From: Variovorax paradoxus
GTDB lineage: Bacteria > Pseudomonadota > Gammaproteobacteria > Burkholderiales > Burkholderiaceae_C
DNA: 64,000 bases
Assembly: GCF_029919115.1 (NCBI RefSeq)
Contig: NZ_CP123990.1
Location: 1-64,000, forward strand
Direction: 5' to 3'
Of the stretch, positions 8,901 through 16,859 are shown piece after piece. The notes beneath the pieces are model-generated. The model worked only from the letters and a program-made list of their open reading frames with translations. It did not search any database and was not told where the DNA came from. Within the stretch, counting starts at the first letter, position 1, and each line of letters opens with the position of its first letter. The position numbers were made by a program, and so were the translations under genes.

Positions 8901-11900
8901 GCTACAGGTGCCGCAGACGGTTATTACGGCCGCGTGGACAATAGGGCCGGCTTCATCGGCTCAAAAAATTCCCTCGTCGTTGACAGCGGCGAGTTCGTCA
9001 ACGGCAATGCCGGCTTGGTGCTGGGCCAATCTACGTTGGCCATCGACACCCACGGCGCCGCCTACGACAACCGGAGTGGGCAGACGCTGGCGGTCGATGA
9101 CCTTGGCATCAGCGCCGGCAACCTCTTCAACGCGGGCGGTCTGATCCGCTCGACGAAGACGACCACGCTGAGCGCCGGAAGCCTCGACAACACAGCCACC
9201 TCGGGCATCGATCAGGGCATCGAAGGCCAGAACGTTGCGATCACGGCGGTCGCCGTCGACAACACGTTGGGGACGGTCCGCGCCAATGCGAACGCGACCT
9301 TGACCAGTACCGGGCGCATCGAGAACGGCACCGGCGGGCTGATCTCCGCAGGCGACACGCTGACCCTCGCCGATCCCAATGCGGGTACGGCGAGCGCGAA
9401 GGCCTTGAAGATAATCAATGCGGGCACCCTGCTGGCCGGCAATACGCTCATCATGGATGCGGCGTCGCTCGCCAGCGGCGGCAAGCTGCTCTCCCAAGGC
9501 AACATGTACCTTGCCTTGACGCAAGACGTCGCAATGGCTTCGGGCAGCGAGACCATCGCCAACCGGGACCTGGGCATCACCACCAGCGGCAACATTTCCA
9601 ACAGCGGCCGGATCGCCGCAGGCAAGGATTTGTCGCTGTCGGCCACGAACATCGACAACACCGCCACTGGCGACATTCAGGGCACCACCACCCGTTTGAG
9701 CGCCAGCGGCACTGTGACCAACCGCGGAGTGATCGATGGCGTGGTGACGCGCGTTGACGCAGGGACTCTCGACAACGTGGGCACCGGCCGCATTTATGGC
9801 GACCATGTTTCCATCGGTGCCGGTACGCTCAACAATCTCGCCGAAACCATCAACGGCACCACCACCGCTGCGACGATTGCCGCGCGTGGGCGCCTGGACA
9901 TCGGCGCCACCACCGTCAGCAACCGCGATGGTTCACTGATCTTCAGCGACGGCGACCTCGCTATCGGCGGCAGCCTCGACGCCGCAGGCCGTGCCACGGG
10001 ATCGGCCACCACCCTGAACAACCACGCCGCAACCATTGAGGCGACTCGCAACGTCGACATCAACACGAGCGTGCTGAACAACACCAATGGCGGCGCGACC
10101 TGGACCCTGGAGCCCGGCTCGAGCCAGCACGTCGTCGAATATTCGCTCCCCGGCAGCAGCGTGCGCTATGCGGCGAGCGAGGTGCTCTTCAGCATCGGTG
10201 GCTTCCAGCAGTTCCCCGACACCGGCTGGAACGGCTGGGCCGCCGTACCCGCCACCAACCCACAAGGGCCCGGCAGCAACGCCAACATGCGTCTGCTGAT
10301 CCCGTCGCCCGAGTATCCCCTCGAGAAGTTCCGTGCTTACTACATGCGAAGCCCGGCCAGCAGCCATGACCGGACGGTCCAAGAGTGCACGGTCGGGGAA
10401 GACAGCACCTGCACCGGAGTGACCGTCCCTGGCGCTTGGTACTTGCGCACCGATCCGATCTGGGCGACCTTCGGCGTGACGCCGCCCGCGGAGGAGGTGC
10501 CCGCGGACTTCATCGGCTGGCGCTACCCCGACGTCACGGTGGGACAGGCAGGCATCACAAGCTGGGACAGCAGCGAGCCTCCGCACGAAGTGTTTACGCC
10601 TTTCGACCATCCGGTCACGCAGGCCGAGTACGACCGGTGGCAGGCCTATCGCGCGGCACACAAGAAGCTGGATGAAGCCACGCTGAAATTCATCTACACC
10701 ATGACGGGGCACACGTCGCTCACAGATCCCAGCGACTACAAGCCCACGCGCATGTCGTCCATCTACGACGCGTACGACTACACCGTGACCTCGTCCACGC
10801 CGGTGCTCCAAAGTTCCAAGCCGGCGAAGATCCTCGCGGGCGGCACGATGAACATCGCCGTGGGCAGCGGCGTCAACGACATGAGCCAGATCCTCGCCGG
10901 TGGCGCACTGACGGTCACCGGCGGCACGATCCAGAACGTCGGCCTGACGGTCGATGCGCCCACCGTGCAGAAAGGGATCACGCTCCACAGCTACATCAAC
11001 GAGCACGACTTCGGGAGCGACGAGCGGGTCTACCAGCTAGCGCCGTACAACCTCACGACCAACTCCACCGTCACGCTCGCAGCGGCACGCCAGCAAGGCA
11101 ATGTGGCGTTCGCGGGCAGTGGAGCCGGCACCGGCACGCTGACGCGAGGCCAGACCGATACCGGCGCCCAAGGCGCGGGCGACGTATCTGCCGGCGCGCG
11201 TGTCAATCCGATCATCCAGGTTCCCTCGGCCGCAGGGCCGAGCGGAACCGCAGGTACTGCTGGAACCGCACCCACCGTCGTTCGCACCACTGTGCCCAAC
11301 GCCACGGTACCGACCGCCAGCCTGTTCACCACGCATCCTGAATCGTCCAGCCGCTATCTGATCGAGACGGACCCACGCTTTGCCAGCTACCGCAACTGGC
11401 TGTCCAGCGACTATCTGCTGAACAACCTCGGCCTGGACCCCAACAACACGCTCAAACGCCTGGGTGACGGTTTCTACGAGCAGCGGCTGATCCGTGAACA
11501 GGTGGCGCAGTTGACCGGCTTCCGCTACCTGAGTGGCTTCGAGAGCGACGAAGCGCAGTACACGGCGCTGATGAACGCCGGGGCAACGTTCGCCAAGCAG
11601 TACGGCTTGCGCCCGGGAATCGCCCTGACAGACGCGCAAATGGCGCAGCTCACCAGCGACATCGTCTGGCTGGTCGAGCAGACCGCCACCTTGCCAGACG
11701 GCAGCACCCAACGCGTGTTGGTACCCCAGGTCTACGTGCATGTGAAGGCAGGCGACATCGACGGCTCGGGCGCGCTGCTGTCGGGCCGCAGCGTGAACAT
11801 GCAGTTCACAGGAGACATCACGAACGACGCCGGCACCATTGCCGGACGCAACGCCGTGGTTCTTACAGGCCAGAACATCAACAATCTGGGCGGCCGGATC

Positions 11901-14900
11901 ACCGGCGATGACGTCAGCCTCACGGCCAGGAACGACCTCAACGTTATCGGTGGCATCGTCGATGCTCGCAGCCGCCTGGCCGCGGTGGCCGGACGCGATA
12001 TCAATGTGGTGACCACCACACGCGACTCTAAAAGCACCGCCGGTGCGCTCGCGCGTTCCGATGCCTCGAGCGGCGTGGACCTATCCGCCGTCACGCTGGA
12101 CCGGGTCGCCGGCCTGTATGTGACCAACCCGGGGGGCAGCCTGGTGGCCGCGGCGGGGCGCGACATGAACCTGGTCGGCGCCGAAGTGAAGAGCGCAGGC
12201 GATGCGGCCCTTGTTGCCGGGCGTGACGTGAACCTCGACAGCGTCACAACCCACCGTACCGAAGACATCCGCTGGAGCAGCAGAAACACGCGCAATGAGG
12301 AGCGCAGTCAGGAAACCGGCAGCACGGTCAGCGGCGCGGGTGATGTGAACATCTCCGCCGGAAACAACATTACCGGGCGTGCTGCCACGCTGAGTGCGGG
12401 TCAAACCCTGAGCCTCGATGCGGGCGACAAGCTGACCTTGTACGCGGGTGAGAATCGGGCGACTGCCGAAACCACCCATTCCACCCGGAAGGGGCTGAGC
12501 CATTCCAGCCTAGATGCCGACAGCCAGCAGACCACCTTGGCACGCAGCACGCTTGCTGGGAAAGACATCCAGCTGCGAAGTGGCGGCGACATGACGCTCA
12601 GCGCCATCGAAGCCAATGCCCAGACCCTCGACATCGAGGCTGGCGGCAGGCTCAACCTGCTCACGCAGAAGACGACGAGCGCGGCCAGTCGCACGGAGAA
12701 CGACGGCGACGGGGCCTGGGTCTCGGCCAAGGGGAGTGGCCAGGCTGACGAAACCAGCCAATACAACCTGTTCAATGTCCAGAACCTGACCATCAAGGCC
12801 AACGGAGGGGTGACTGCGCAGCTGGGACAGAACGACAGCCTCGCTGCTTTGGGCCAGCAGCCCGGCATGGCTTGGGTGAATCAACTTGCGTCCGACCCAG
12901 CCTTCGCCAACAGCGTCGAATGGCAGCGCGTGCAGGAAGAGCACAAGAAGTGGGCTTACAGCCAGACCAGCCTGGGGCCGGTGGCGGCCCTTGTCGTCAG
13001 TGTAGTGGTCGGTATGGTGGCCGGGCCTGTGGCTGCCCAGGCCGGGACTGCTGCCAGCGGTGCTGCGGCTGGAGCAGGCATGGGCGCGACCGCGTCTGCA
13101 GGTGTGGGCGCCGCAGTGCAAGCCGGCGTCACCGCCCTGGCCAGCCGGGCCGCGGTGAGCTTCGTCAACAACAACGGTGACATCGGCAAGGTGCTCGAGG
13201 AGTTGGGCAGCAGCGAGGGTGTAAAGAGCATCGCCACGGCAATGGTCACCGCGGGCGTGCTTCAGGGGCTGAGCGAGGTCTTGCCAGACAACCTTGCTAA
13301 CGCGACCAACGGCTCGGCGAAGTTCACGGATCAGTTGCAGCGCCAACTTATTGACGGCGCGGCTAGCGCGGTGGTGCGCAGTGCTATCAATGGAACCAGC
13401 CTGGAAGACGAACTGCGTTCGGGGTTGACGGATGCGATTTTGAATACGGTTGCAGCCCAAAGCGCGGATGGCATTGGAGGGTTGAAGTACTACGGGGACA
13501 TCAACGGCTTCACGCAGAACGTCCTTCACGCCATTGCAGGGTGCGCCGTCGGCGCCGCGCGTGCAGACAGTTCGAGCGGCTGCGGTGCAGGGGCGCTGGG
13601 TGCAGTCATCGGTGAACTCACGGCCAACGCGTTCGGACGTGATGAATACGGCAATGTCAGGCCGGGGGCAGTCGAGATGACCCAAGTGCTCGCCGCTATC
13701 GGAGGCGCGGTAGCCGGGCTCGATGCCGAGGGCATCAACATCGCTGCAGCCTCAAGTGCCAATGCGGCTATCAACAATGCCTTGAGCAACCGCGGTGCGA
13801 CCAAATTGATGAGCGACCTGCGTGCGTGTTCCAGCGGGACTAACAAGAGTTGCGATGTCGAGAAGTTGCGGAAGGAGATGACGCTAGACGCCGAAAAGCA
13901 GACAGCGCGCATTGAACGCGATTGCGGCACTGGAGGCAGCTTGAACCAATGCATGGGAACGTCCACTACAGCGAGTCACAACTTGCAGAGGCTCACGGAA
14001 GCCTACTTCTATGCGGACACGCCAGAGAAAAAGGCGCTGGTGAACGGTCTGATCGACCAGCAACTCACGGACATGACCAAGATGTACGAGACGTTGGAGA
14101 AACAGCATTCCGCAGCAGGTGCGGGCGAGCTGTTGAAGGCAGCGATCGTCGGTGCACTGCCATACGCTGGTATTGCTGTCGGCAGCATGGTAGGCACCAA
14201 GCTGGGAGGCACCACCGTGGCCAAGGCCCCCACCGGGGGGAAACCCTCCGGAGGTGCCACCTGCTCCTTCAGGGGTGACATGCAAGTCAAGACCCGTTCT
14301 GGCTACACCCAAATCAAGGACATTCGTGTCGGTGACAACGTCTACGCGCGCAATGAGCTCGACGGAGCCGCGGGCTATAAGAACGTGCTGGCGCAGTACA
14401 GCAATCCGTACCAAGAAACAGTCTATGTGACCACCAAAGACAAGAATGGAGAAGTGCAGGTCATCGTTTCCAATGTCATTCATCCGTTCTTTGCGCAGGT
14501 GCCGGGCACTGAGAGGGGAACGGTGCTGCCTAAGGCATCCGAAGGTCACGATTACCGGGGGCCAATCCTTCGTGCGCAATGGGTAGATGCAGCCAATTTG
14601 AAGGCGGGCTATCGCTTGCTGGGCAGCAGCGGCAGTTGGCTGGAAGTTACCCAAGTTCAACGCACAACGGAGCCGTTGAAGGCCTATAACCTGACGGTGG
14701 CGGACTTCCATACCTACTTCGTCAAGGGCGAGGAGGGGCAGGAGGGGGTTTGGGTTCACAACACATGTGCATACACGGCTGATCAGCTTCCCAACGCCCG
14801 ACCGATCGGCACTCAGAATGCAAACGGGCGACAGGAATATACAGCTGTCGTCAACGAGGGGACAAGATACCAAGAAACAAGAGTTTTCTACAAAGGGGTC

Positions 14901-15227
14901 GATGGAAAGTACTACGACTCCTTGAAAACGTTTGATGGAAAAATGTTGGGGATAGATGGAGCCCAAACAGCCAGCAAACCCATGTGGAAAGGTGAGGGAA
15001 AATCAAGAATTGATGTGGAAAATCCAAATCCCGGGCAGCGGGCAGGACAAATTCATTATCAAGACGAAAATAATAAAAAATACTACTACGATGCAAACAA
15101 AAAGATTTTTTACAACGAAAAGTCGATGGATCCGGCGCCCAAGAAGGTGCAGGCAATGCTCGATGACAAGAGCTTCGTTAAGGGCTTAAATAAAGCGCTG
15201 AGCGTTTTGGGCGTACTGCAAGATTGA
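5997..15227 (+). CDS. Giant CdiA/FHA-type two-partner secretion exoprotein with HINT domain and C-terminal toxin
   Basis: Cell-surface contact-dependent inhibition exoprotein, 3076 residues. The N-terminus MNKNLHRIVFNAKRGLRMVV is an extended signal peptide region, which fixes the start, followed by a signal helix ending near AQAQI (about 70). The TPS domain follows (about 70-310; IANPAGISIDGVGFINASRA matches its NPNG-type motif). Residues ~310-1360 are filamentous-hemagglutinin repeats interrupted by a Gly/Thr/Pro linker (~440-490). Residues ~1370-1680 are a non-repeat module with two Cys near 1464-1470, in the place of the CdiA receptor-binding domain. A second repeat block covers ~1920-2270, then a DUF637-like pretoxin region (~2320-2600). 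A HINT domain runs from Cys2756 to VHN at 2920-2922, and a 150-residue AT-rich tail completes the protein. The tail has the block NPNPGQRAGQIHYQD. The fold order is visible; toxic activity is inferred. Confidence 0.9.
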   Translation: MNKNLHRIVFNAKRGLRMVVQETAKSTGKGTSKATTDAGGAIAAGAAALAPMVVGAALAGMLSASPAQAQIVGAPNVPANLRPTVMVAPNGVPLINIQTPSAAGVSRNVYQQFNVAPNGAILNNSRTNVQSQLGGFVQGNPYLATGPARIILNEVNGGSPSQLRGYIEVAGQRAEVVIANPAGISIDGVGFINASRATLTTGTPQFNAIGGLDSFLVRGGTVTIDGAGLDASKTDYAAILARAVEANAGIWANELKVVTGANTVSADHSQVTPTSGTGTAPTFALDVAALGGMYAGKITLIGTEAGLGVRNAGTIQAAPGATALMGAGQLVVTSAGRLENIGTLQATADANLAATGMANSGRVVSGGNLKITTQGDLANALNGTGGTLEGARLELASTAGDIDNRGGTIRQTSSTGLALSAPALSNTSGGVIGAEPVAAAPATPDAGTGGGTGTGTGTGGTTSPTTPTAGTGTDTGSGGTITPAPYVPPSPGAITAAGTIRNDGGKIYAGGPISLQSANINNNGGTLNVASMAVSQPTFDNHGGTLNVSNGFSANVDRFDNTGGTLNAGSLNITTTGDLVNIDGKLTSATDATLTVGGQADNTRGTISATGALTANVAGAVNNTGGTLATNQGLTLSTGSLDNTQGSVQSAQSSVQLAVRNQLANGGTGSINAATDLGIQAGSLTNGGTLRGANDVNVAVDGALINDGSITAGRNTTITAASVRSGSTSVLGAGIQSDGNLASAPGAQGSLSVTSTGALVANGTNLAAGDAALQGASVDISGKQTSAANIAIVATQGDVNTSDAVVTTPGTLSITAAGALSNVKGTLGSNGGTIVNAASLDNTSGAIAAVAGDLHVTTTGTTDNTSGSLLAAGGVVLANSLLTNTDGKVSGNRLAIDTNKGALDNTRGTLTAGSTVGVNSGALTNDAGLIQSGGAMTIDTHGGALVNTNAAGYANGQGGIVSADTVRIATGAADGYYGRVDNRAGFIGSKNSLVVDSGEFVNGNAGLVLGQSTLAIDTHGAAYDNRSGQTLAVDDLGISAGNLFNAGGLIRSTKTTTLSAGSLDNTATSGIDQGIEGQNVAITAVAVDNTLGTVRANANATLTSTGRIENGTGGLISAGDTLTLADPNAGTASAKALKIINAGTLLAGNTLIMDAASLASGGKLLSQGNMYLALTQDVAMASGSETIANRDLGITTSGNISNSGRIAAGKDLSLSATNIDNTATGDIQGTTTRLSASGTVTNRGVIDGVVTRVDAGTLDNVGTGRIYGDHVSIGAGTLNNLAETINGTTTAATIAARGRLDIGATTVSNRDGSLIFSDGDLAIGGSLDAAGRATGSATTLNNHAATIEATRNVDINTSVLNNTNGGATWTLEPGSSQHVVEYSLPGSSVRYAASEVLFSIGGFQQFPDTGWNGWAAVPATNPQGPGSNANMRLLIPSPEYPLEKFRAYYMRSPASSHDRTVQECTVGEDSTCTGVTVPGAWYLRTDPIWATFGVTPPAEEVPADFIGWRYPDVTVGQAGITSWDSSEPPHEVFTPFDHPVTQAEYDRWQAYRAAHKKLDEATLKFIYTMTGHTSLTDPSDYKPTRMSSIYDAYDYTVTSSTPVLQSSKPAKILAGGTMNIAVGSGVNDMSQILAGGALTVTGGTIQNVGLTVDAPTVQKGITLHSYINEHDFGSDERVYQLAPYNLTTNSTVTLAAARQQGNVAFAGSGAGTGTLTRGQTDTGAQGAGDVSAGARVNPIIQVPSAAGPSGTAGTAGTAPTVVRTTVPNATVPTASLFTTHPESSSRYLIETDPRFASYRNWLSSDYLLNNLGLDPNNTLKRLGDGFYEQRLIREQVAQLTGFRYLSGFESDEAQYTALMNAGATFAKQYGLRPGIALTDAQMAQLTSDIVWLVEQTATLPDGSTQRVLVPQVYVHVKAGDIDGSGALLSGRSVNMQFTGDITNDAGTIAGRNAVVLTGQNINNLGGRITGDDVSLTARNDLNVIGGIVDARSRLAAVAGRDINVVTTTRDSKSTAGALARSDASSGVDLSAVTLDRVAGLYVTNPGGSLVAAAGRDMNLVGAEVKSAGDAALVAGRDVNLDSVTTHRTEDIRWSSRNTRNEERSQETGSTVSGAGDVNISAGNNITGRAATLSAGQTLSLDAGDKLTLYAGENRATAETTHSTRKGLSHSSLDADSQQTTLARSTLAGKDIQLRSGGDMTLSAIEANAQTLDIEAGGRLNLLTQKTTSAASRTENDGDGAWVSAKGSGQADETSQYNLFNVQNLTIKANGGVTAQLGQNDSLAALGQQPGMAWVNQLASDPAFANSVEWQRVQEEHKKWAYSQTSLGPVAALVVSVVVGMVAGPVAAQAGTAASGAAAGAGMGATASAGVGAAVQAGVTALASRAAVSFVNNNGDIGKVLEELGSSEGVKSIATAMVTAGVLQGLSEVLPDNLANATNGSAKFTDQLQRQLIDGAASAVVRSAINGTSLEDELRSGLTDAILNTVAAQSADGIGGLKYYGDINGFTQNVLHAIAGCAVGAARADSSSGCGAGALGAVIGELTANAFGRDEYGNVRPGAVEMTQVLAAIGGAVAGLDAEGINIAAASSANAAINNALSNRGATKLMSDLRACSSGTNKSCDVEKLRKEMTLDAEKQTARIERDCGTGGSLNQCMGTSTTASHNLQRLTEAYFYADTPEKKALVNGLIDQQLTDMTKMYETLEKQHSAAGAGELLKAAIVGALPYAGIAVGSMVGTKLGGTTVAKAPTGGKPSGGATCSFRGDMQVKTRSGYTQIKDIRVGDNVYARNELDGAAGYKNVLAQYSNPYQETVYVTTKDKNGEVQVIVSNVIHPFFAQVPGTERGTVLPKASEGHDYRGPILRAQWVDAANLKAGYRLLGSSGSWLEVTQVQRTTEPLKAYNLTVADFHTYFVKGEEGQEGVWVHNTCAYTADQLPNARPIGTQNANGRQEYTAVVNEGTRYQETRVFYKGVDGKYYDSLKTFDGKMLGIDGAQTASKPMWKGEGKSRIDVENPNPGQRAGQIHYQDENNKKYYYDANKKIFYNEKSMDPAPKKVQAMLDDKSFVKGLNKALSVLGVLQD
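14262..14765 (+). other. HINT (intein/hedgehog-like) autoprocessing domain within the exoprotein
   Basis: Residues 2756-2922 show the classic blocks: nucleophile Cys in CSFRGDMQVKTRSG, IKDIRVGDNVYA, the block-B-like NVIHPFF with its histidine, a late AYNLTVADFHTYFV and the terminal VHN. Pretoxin HINT domains cut themselves at this end to release the toxin. The terminal His-Asn and first Cys are intact, so cleavage is plausible. The next residues (TC) begin the toxin tail. Confidence 0.85.
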
Positions 15228-15228
15228 C

Positions 15229-15702
15229 ATGAAAATACGCATGAGCAAATCAATGGAGAGGTATTTCTTCGAAATAAAAGCCTCTCCGCCAACAGAGGGA
15301 GAGTTGAGGAAAAATTTTCTAACCTCTCCTCTTTTAGTTAAAGATGACTGCATTTTTTTCGAACACCTTTTGAAGCCCGATGCCGCAACTAGGTTAAATT
15401 TTCACCAATATGGGGATAGAACCGGGTGTGAAGCATCAGTTAATGGATTTCATATTGTTGATTTTTGCGGAGAAAGCTCAAATGTACTTGCGATTGCGTA
15501 TGGGTTTCTTCAAGAGTTTGTCGAATTTTGGAGAAATCAATTTGACGAAGGATGCATTATTTATTTTGGGGTGATTCCCGAAGAAGAGGAATTTGGCCCC
15601 GATGTGACCTTCACGTTTCATAAAAAGCGCATTGGCGAAAATTGGATGGATTTAAAAAAAATAAAAACCGCCACAGATGCCATCATGACCATCGAAATTT
15701 AG
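15229..15702 (+). CDS. Probable immunity protein (copy 1), uncharacterised family
   Basis: Small cytoplasmic-looking protein of 157 residues with no signal peptide or membrane segment, starting one base after the exoprotein stop (TGACATG), the usual place for the cognate immunity gene; translational coupling is likely. I do not recognise the family. Conserved blocks shared with the later copy are CEASVNGFH (~67-75), WRNQFDE (~101-107), IYFGV and EEFGPDVTFTFHKKR (~119-134). My ungapped comparison with the protein at 16302-16775 gives 81 of 157 identical residues. The gene is markedly AT-rich beside its neighbours, as expected for a horizontally exchanged toxin-immunity cassette. Immunity function is inferred from position and pairing. 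Confidence 0.7.
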   Translation: MKIRMSKSMERYFFEIKASPPTEGELRKNFLTSPLLVKDDCIFFEHLLKPDAATRLNFHQYGDRTGCEASVNGFHIVDFCGESSNVLAIAYGFLQEFVEFWRNQFDEGCIIYFGVIPEEEEFGPDVTFTFHKKRIGENWMDLKKIKTATDAIMTIEI

Positions 15703-15740
15703 AATGAGATTGGCATGGAAACTAGAAGATTGACTTTTTC

Positions 15741-16222
15741 ATGACGTCAACCTATGCAGTAGGTTTGAAAATGTCAAAAAATAGAAAATTCAATATTTCT
15801 CTTTCTCCGCATAAGACAATTTATTTGGGTGAGCCCGGATGGTGTGGCAGGATTTCTTGCAACGAGCTTGAGGAATCTTTCTTCTCCCCTTCCGGATGCT
15901 GGAGTCGACTTGATTATCTAGTGCACTGGAAGACGCAACTAGAAAACCTATTGGCAGGACAATCATTTGCCAAATTAATAATTTCTTGGCGGGATTTCAA
16001 AGATTCCAATTTTATTCCCGCCTGGATTGTATTTAAGGTCGAGCAAGAATTCGCGTTGCGCAACAAGTATTTTTTCTTGATCACGAAAGAACCCCAACCT
16101 TCGAGGATTTCATGAAAGAGAAAGAAGTGCGAGAAATTTTTAATGATGATGGTCTCTTGATTTCCGAATGGAAACTGAGCAAGGAGGCGATTGAAAATTT
16201 TATCCGTACTTTGGGGATTTGA
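15741..16222 (+). pseudogene. CdiI-like immunity gene broken by a one-base frameshift in a T run
   Basis: The uninterrupted frame (15741-16115, 124 residues, possibly starting at the second ATG 15771) runs well to NKYFF and then gives an unlike tail. Adding one T to the T6 run at 16070-16075 joins it to a second frame reading LDHERTPTFEDFMKEKEV and continuing through GLLISEW to a stop at 16220-16222, for about 160 residues. Features such as GEPGWCGRI, WKTQLENLLAG and the late ISEW recall CdiI-type immunity proteins. Either this is a real inactivated gene, a slippage-expressed gene, or a sequencing error in the homopolymer. It lies between two related immunity-type genes. No signal peptide is present. 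Family call is moderate; the frameshift is directly visible. Confidence 0.6.
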
Positions 16223-16301
16223 GGATGAGGCTATTGATCCTTGCAATGGAACAAAATAAAGACGTCTTTCAACAGAGCTTCGGTCCTACTCCTTTAAGCA
16301 T

Positions 16302-16775
16302 ATGAAAATATTTGCGAGCAAGCTGATGGAGCGGAATTTCTTCGACGAACGCTCAGTTCCTCACATTCCTGATCGCCTAAGGAACACCTTCTTGAGCGTA
16401 CCTTTTTTTGAGACACAGGGTTGCGTGTTTTTTGATTTTCTCTTAAAGCCAGAATCGAGAGGTGAATTTAATTTTCACCGGTACGGGAATAGAACGAGGT
16501 GCGAGGCCTCGGTGAATGGTTTTCACGTGAAAGACTTCTGCGACAAAAAGGAATTGGCAATTTCTGTAGGGTTTGTTTTTCTTCATGAATTTATAAAAAA
16601 ATGGAGAGCTAGCTTCGATGAAAATATTTTCATTTATTTTGGAGTAGCCGCTAAGGAAGAAGAATTCGGGCCCGATGCGACCTTCTCCTTTCACAAGAAA
16701 CGCAAAAATGAAGCATGGATGGACGTGGAGGAGATAGAAGGCTTAGATGGTGCGATCATGGCTATTGAGATATAA
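16302..16775 (+). CDS. Probable immunity protein (copy 2), paralogue of 15229-15702
   Basis: A 157-residue protein that aligns without gaps to copy 1 at about 52% identity. Shared blocks are CEASVNGFH, CVFF/CIFF-LLKP near 41-50, IYFGV and EEFGPDATFSFHKKR. Divergence is concentrated at ~14-40 and ~81-100, where specificity differences might lie. It has no toxin of its own upstream in the window, so it may be an orphan immunity gene giving protection against sister strains with related toxins. AT-rich like its neighbours. The start ATG 16302 follows an A+T-rich leader with little ribosome-site signal. Function is inferred by paralogy and position. Confidence 0.65.
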   Translation: MKIFASKLMERNFFDERSVPHIPDRLRNTFLSVPFFETQGCVFFDFLLKPESRGEFNFHRYGNRTRCEASVNGFHVKDFCDKKELAISVGFVFLHEFIKKWRASFDENIFIYFGVAAKEEEFGPDATFSFHKKRKNEAWMDVEEIEGLDGAIMAIEI

Positions 16776-16859
16776 ATTAAAGCCATTTAAATTGCGAGTC
16801 GAGCGCATTAGCATTGCGTCCTCAGCGTCAGCGCCGGAAATAAAAATGAGAACTAGAAA

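Noticed and set aside
5997..15227. Exoprotein as a plain adhesin without toxin
   Set aside because: The intact HINT domain, the AT-rich variable tail and the immunity-type genes directly downstream fit a toxin-delivery protein better.
16112..16222. Separate 36-codon gene after the CdiI-like frame
   Set aside because: It joins in register with the preceding frame when one T is added to the T6 run, so it is better read as the displaced C-terminus of that gene.
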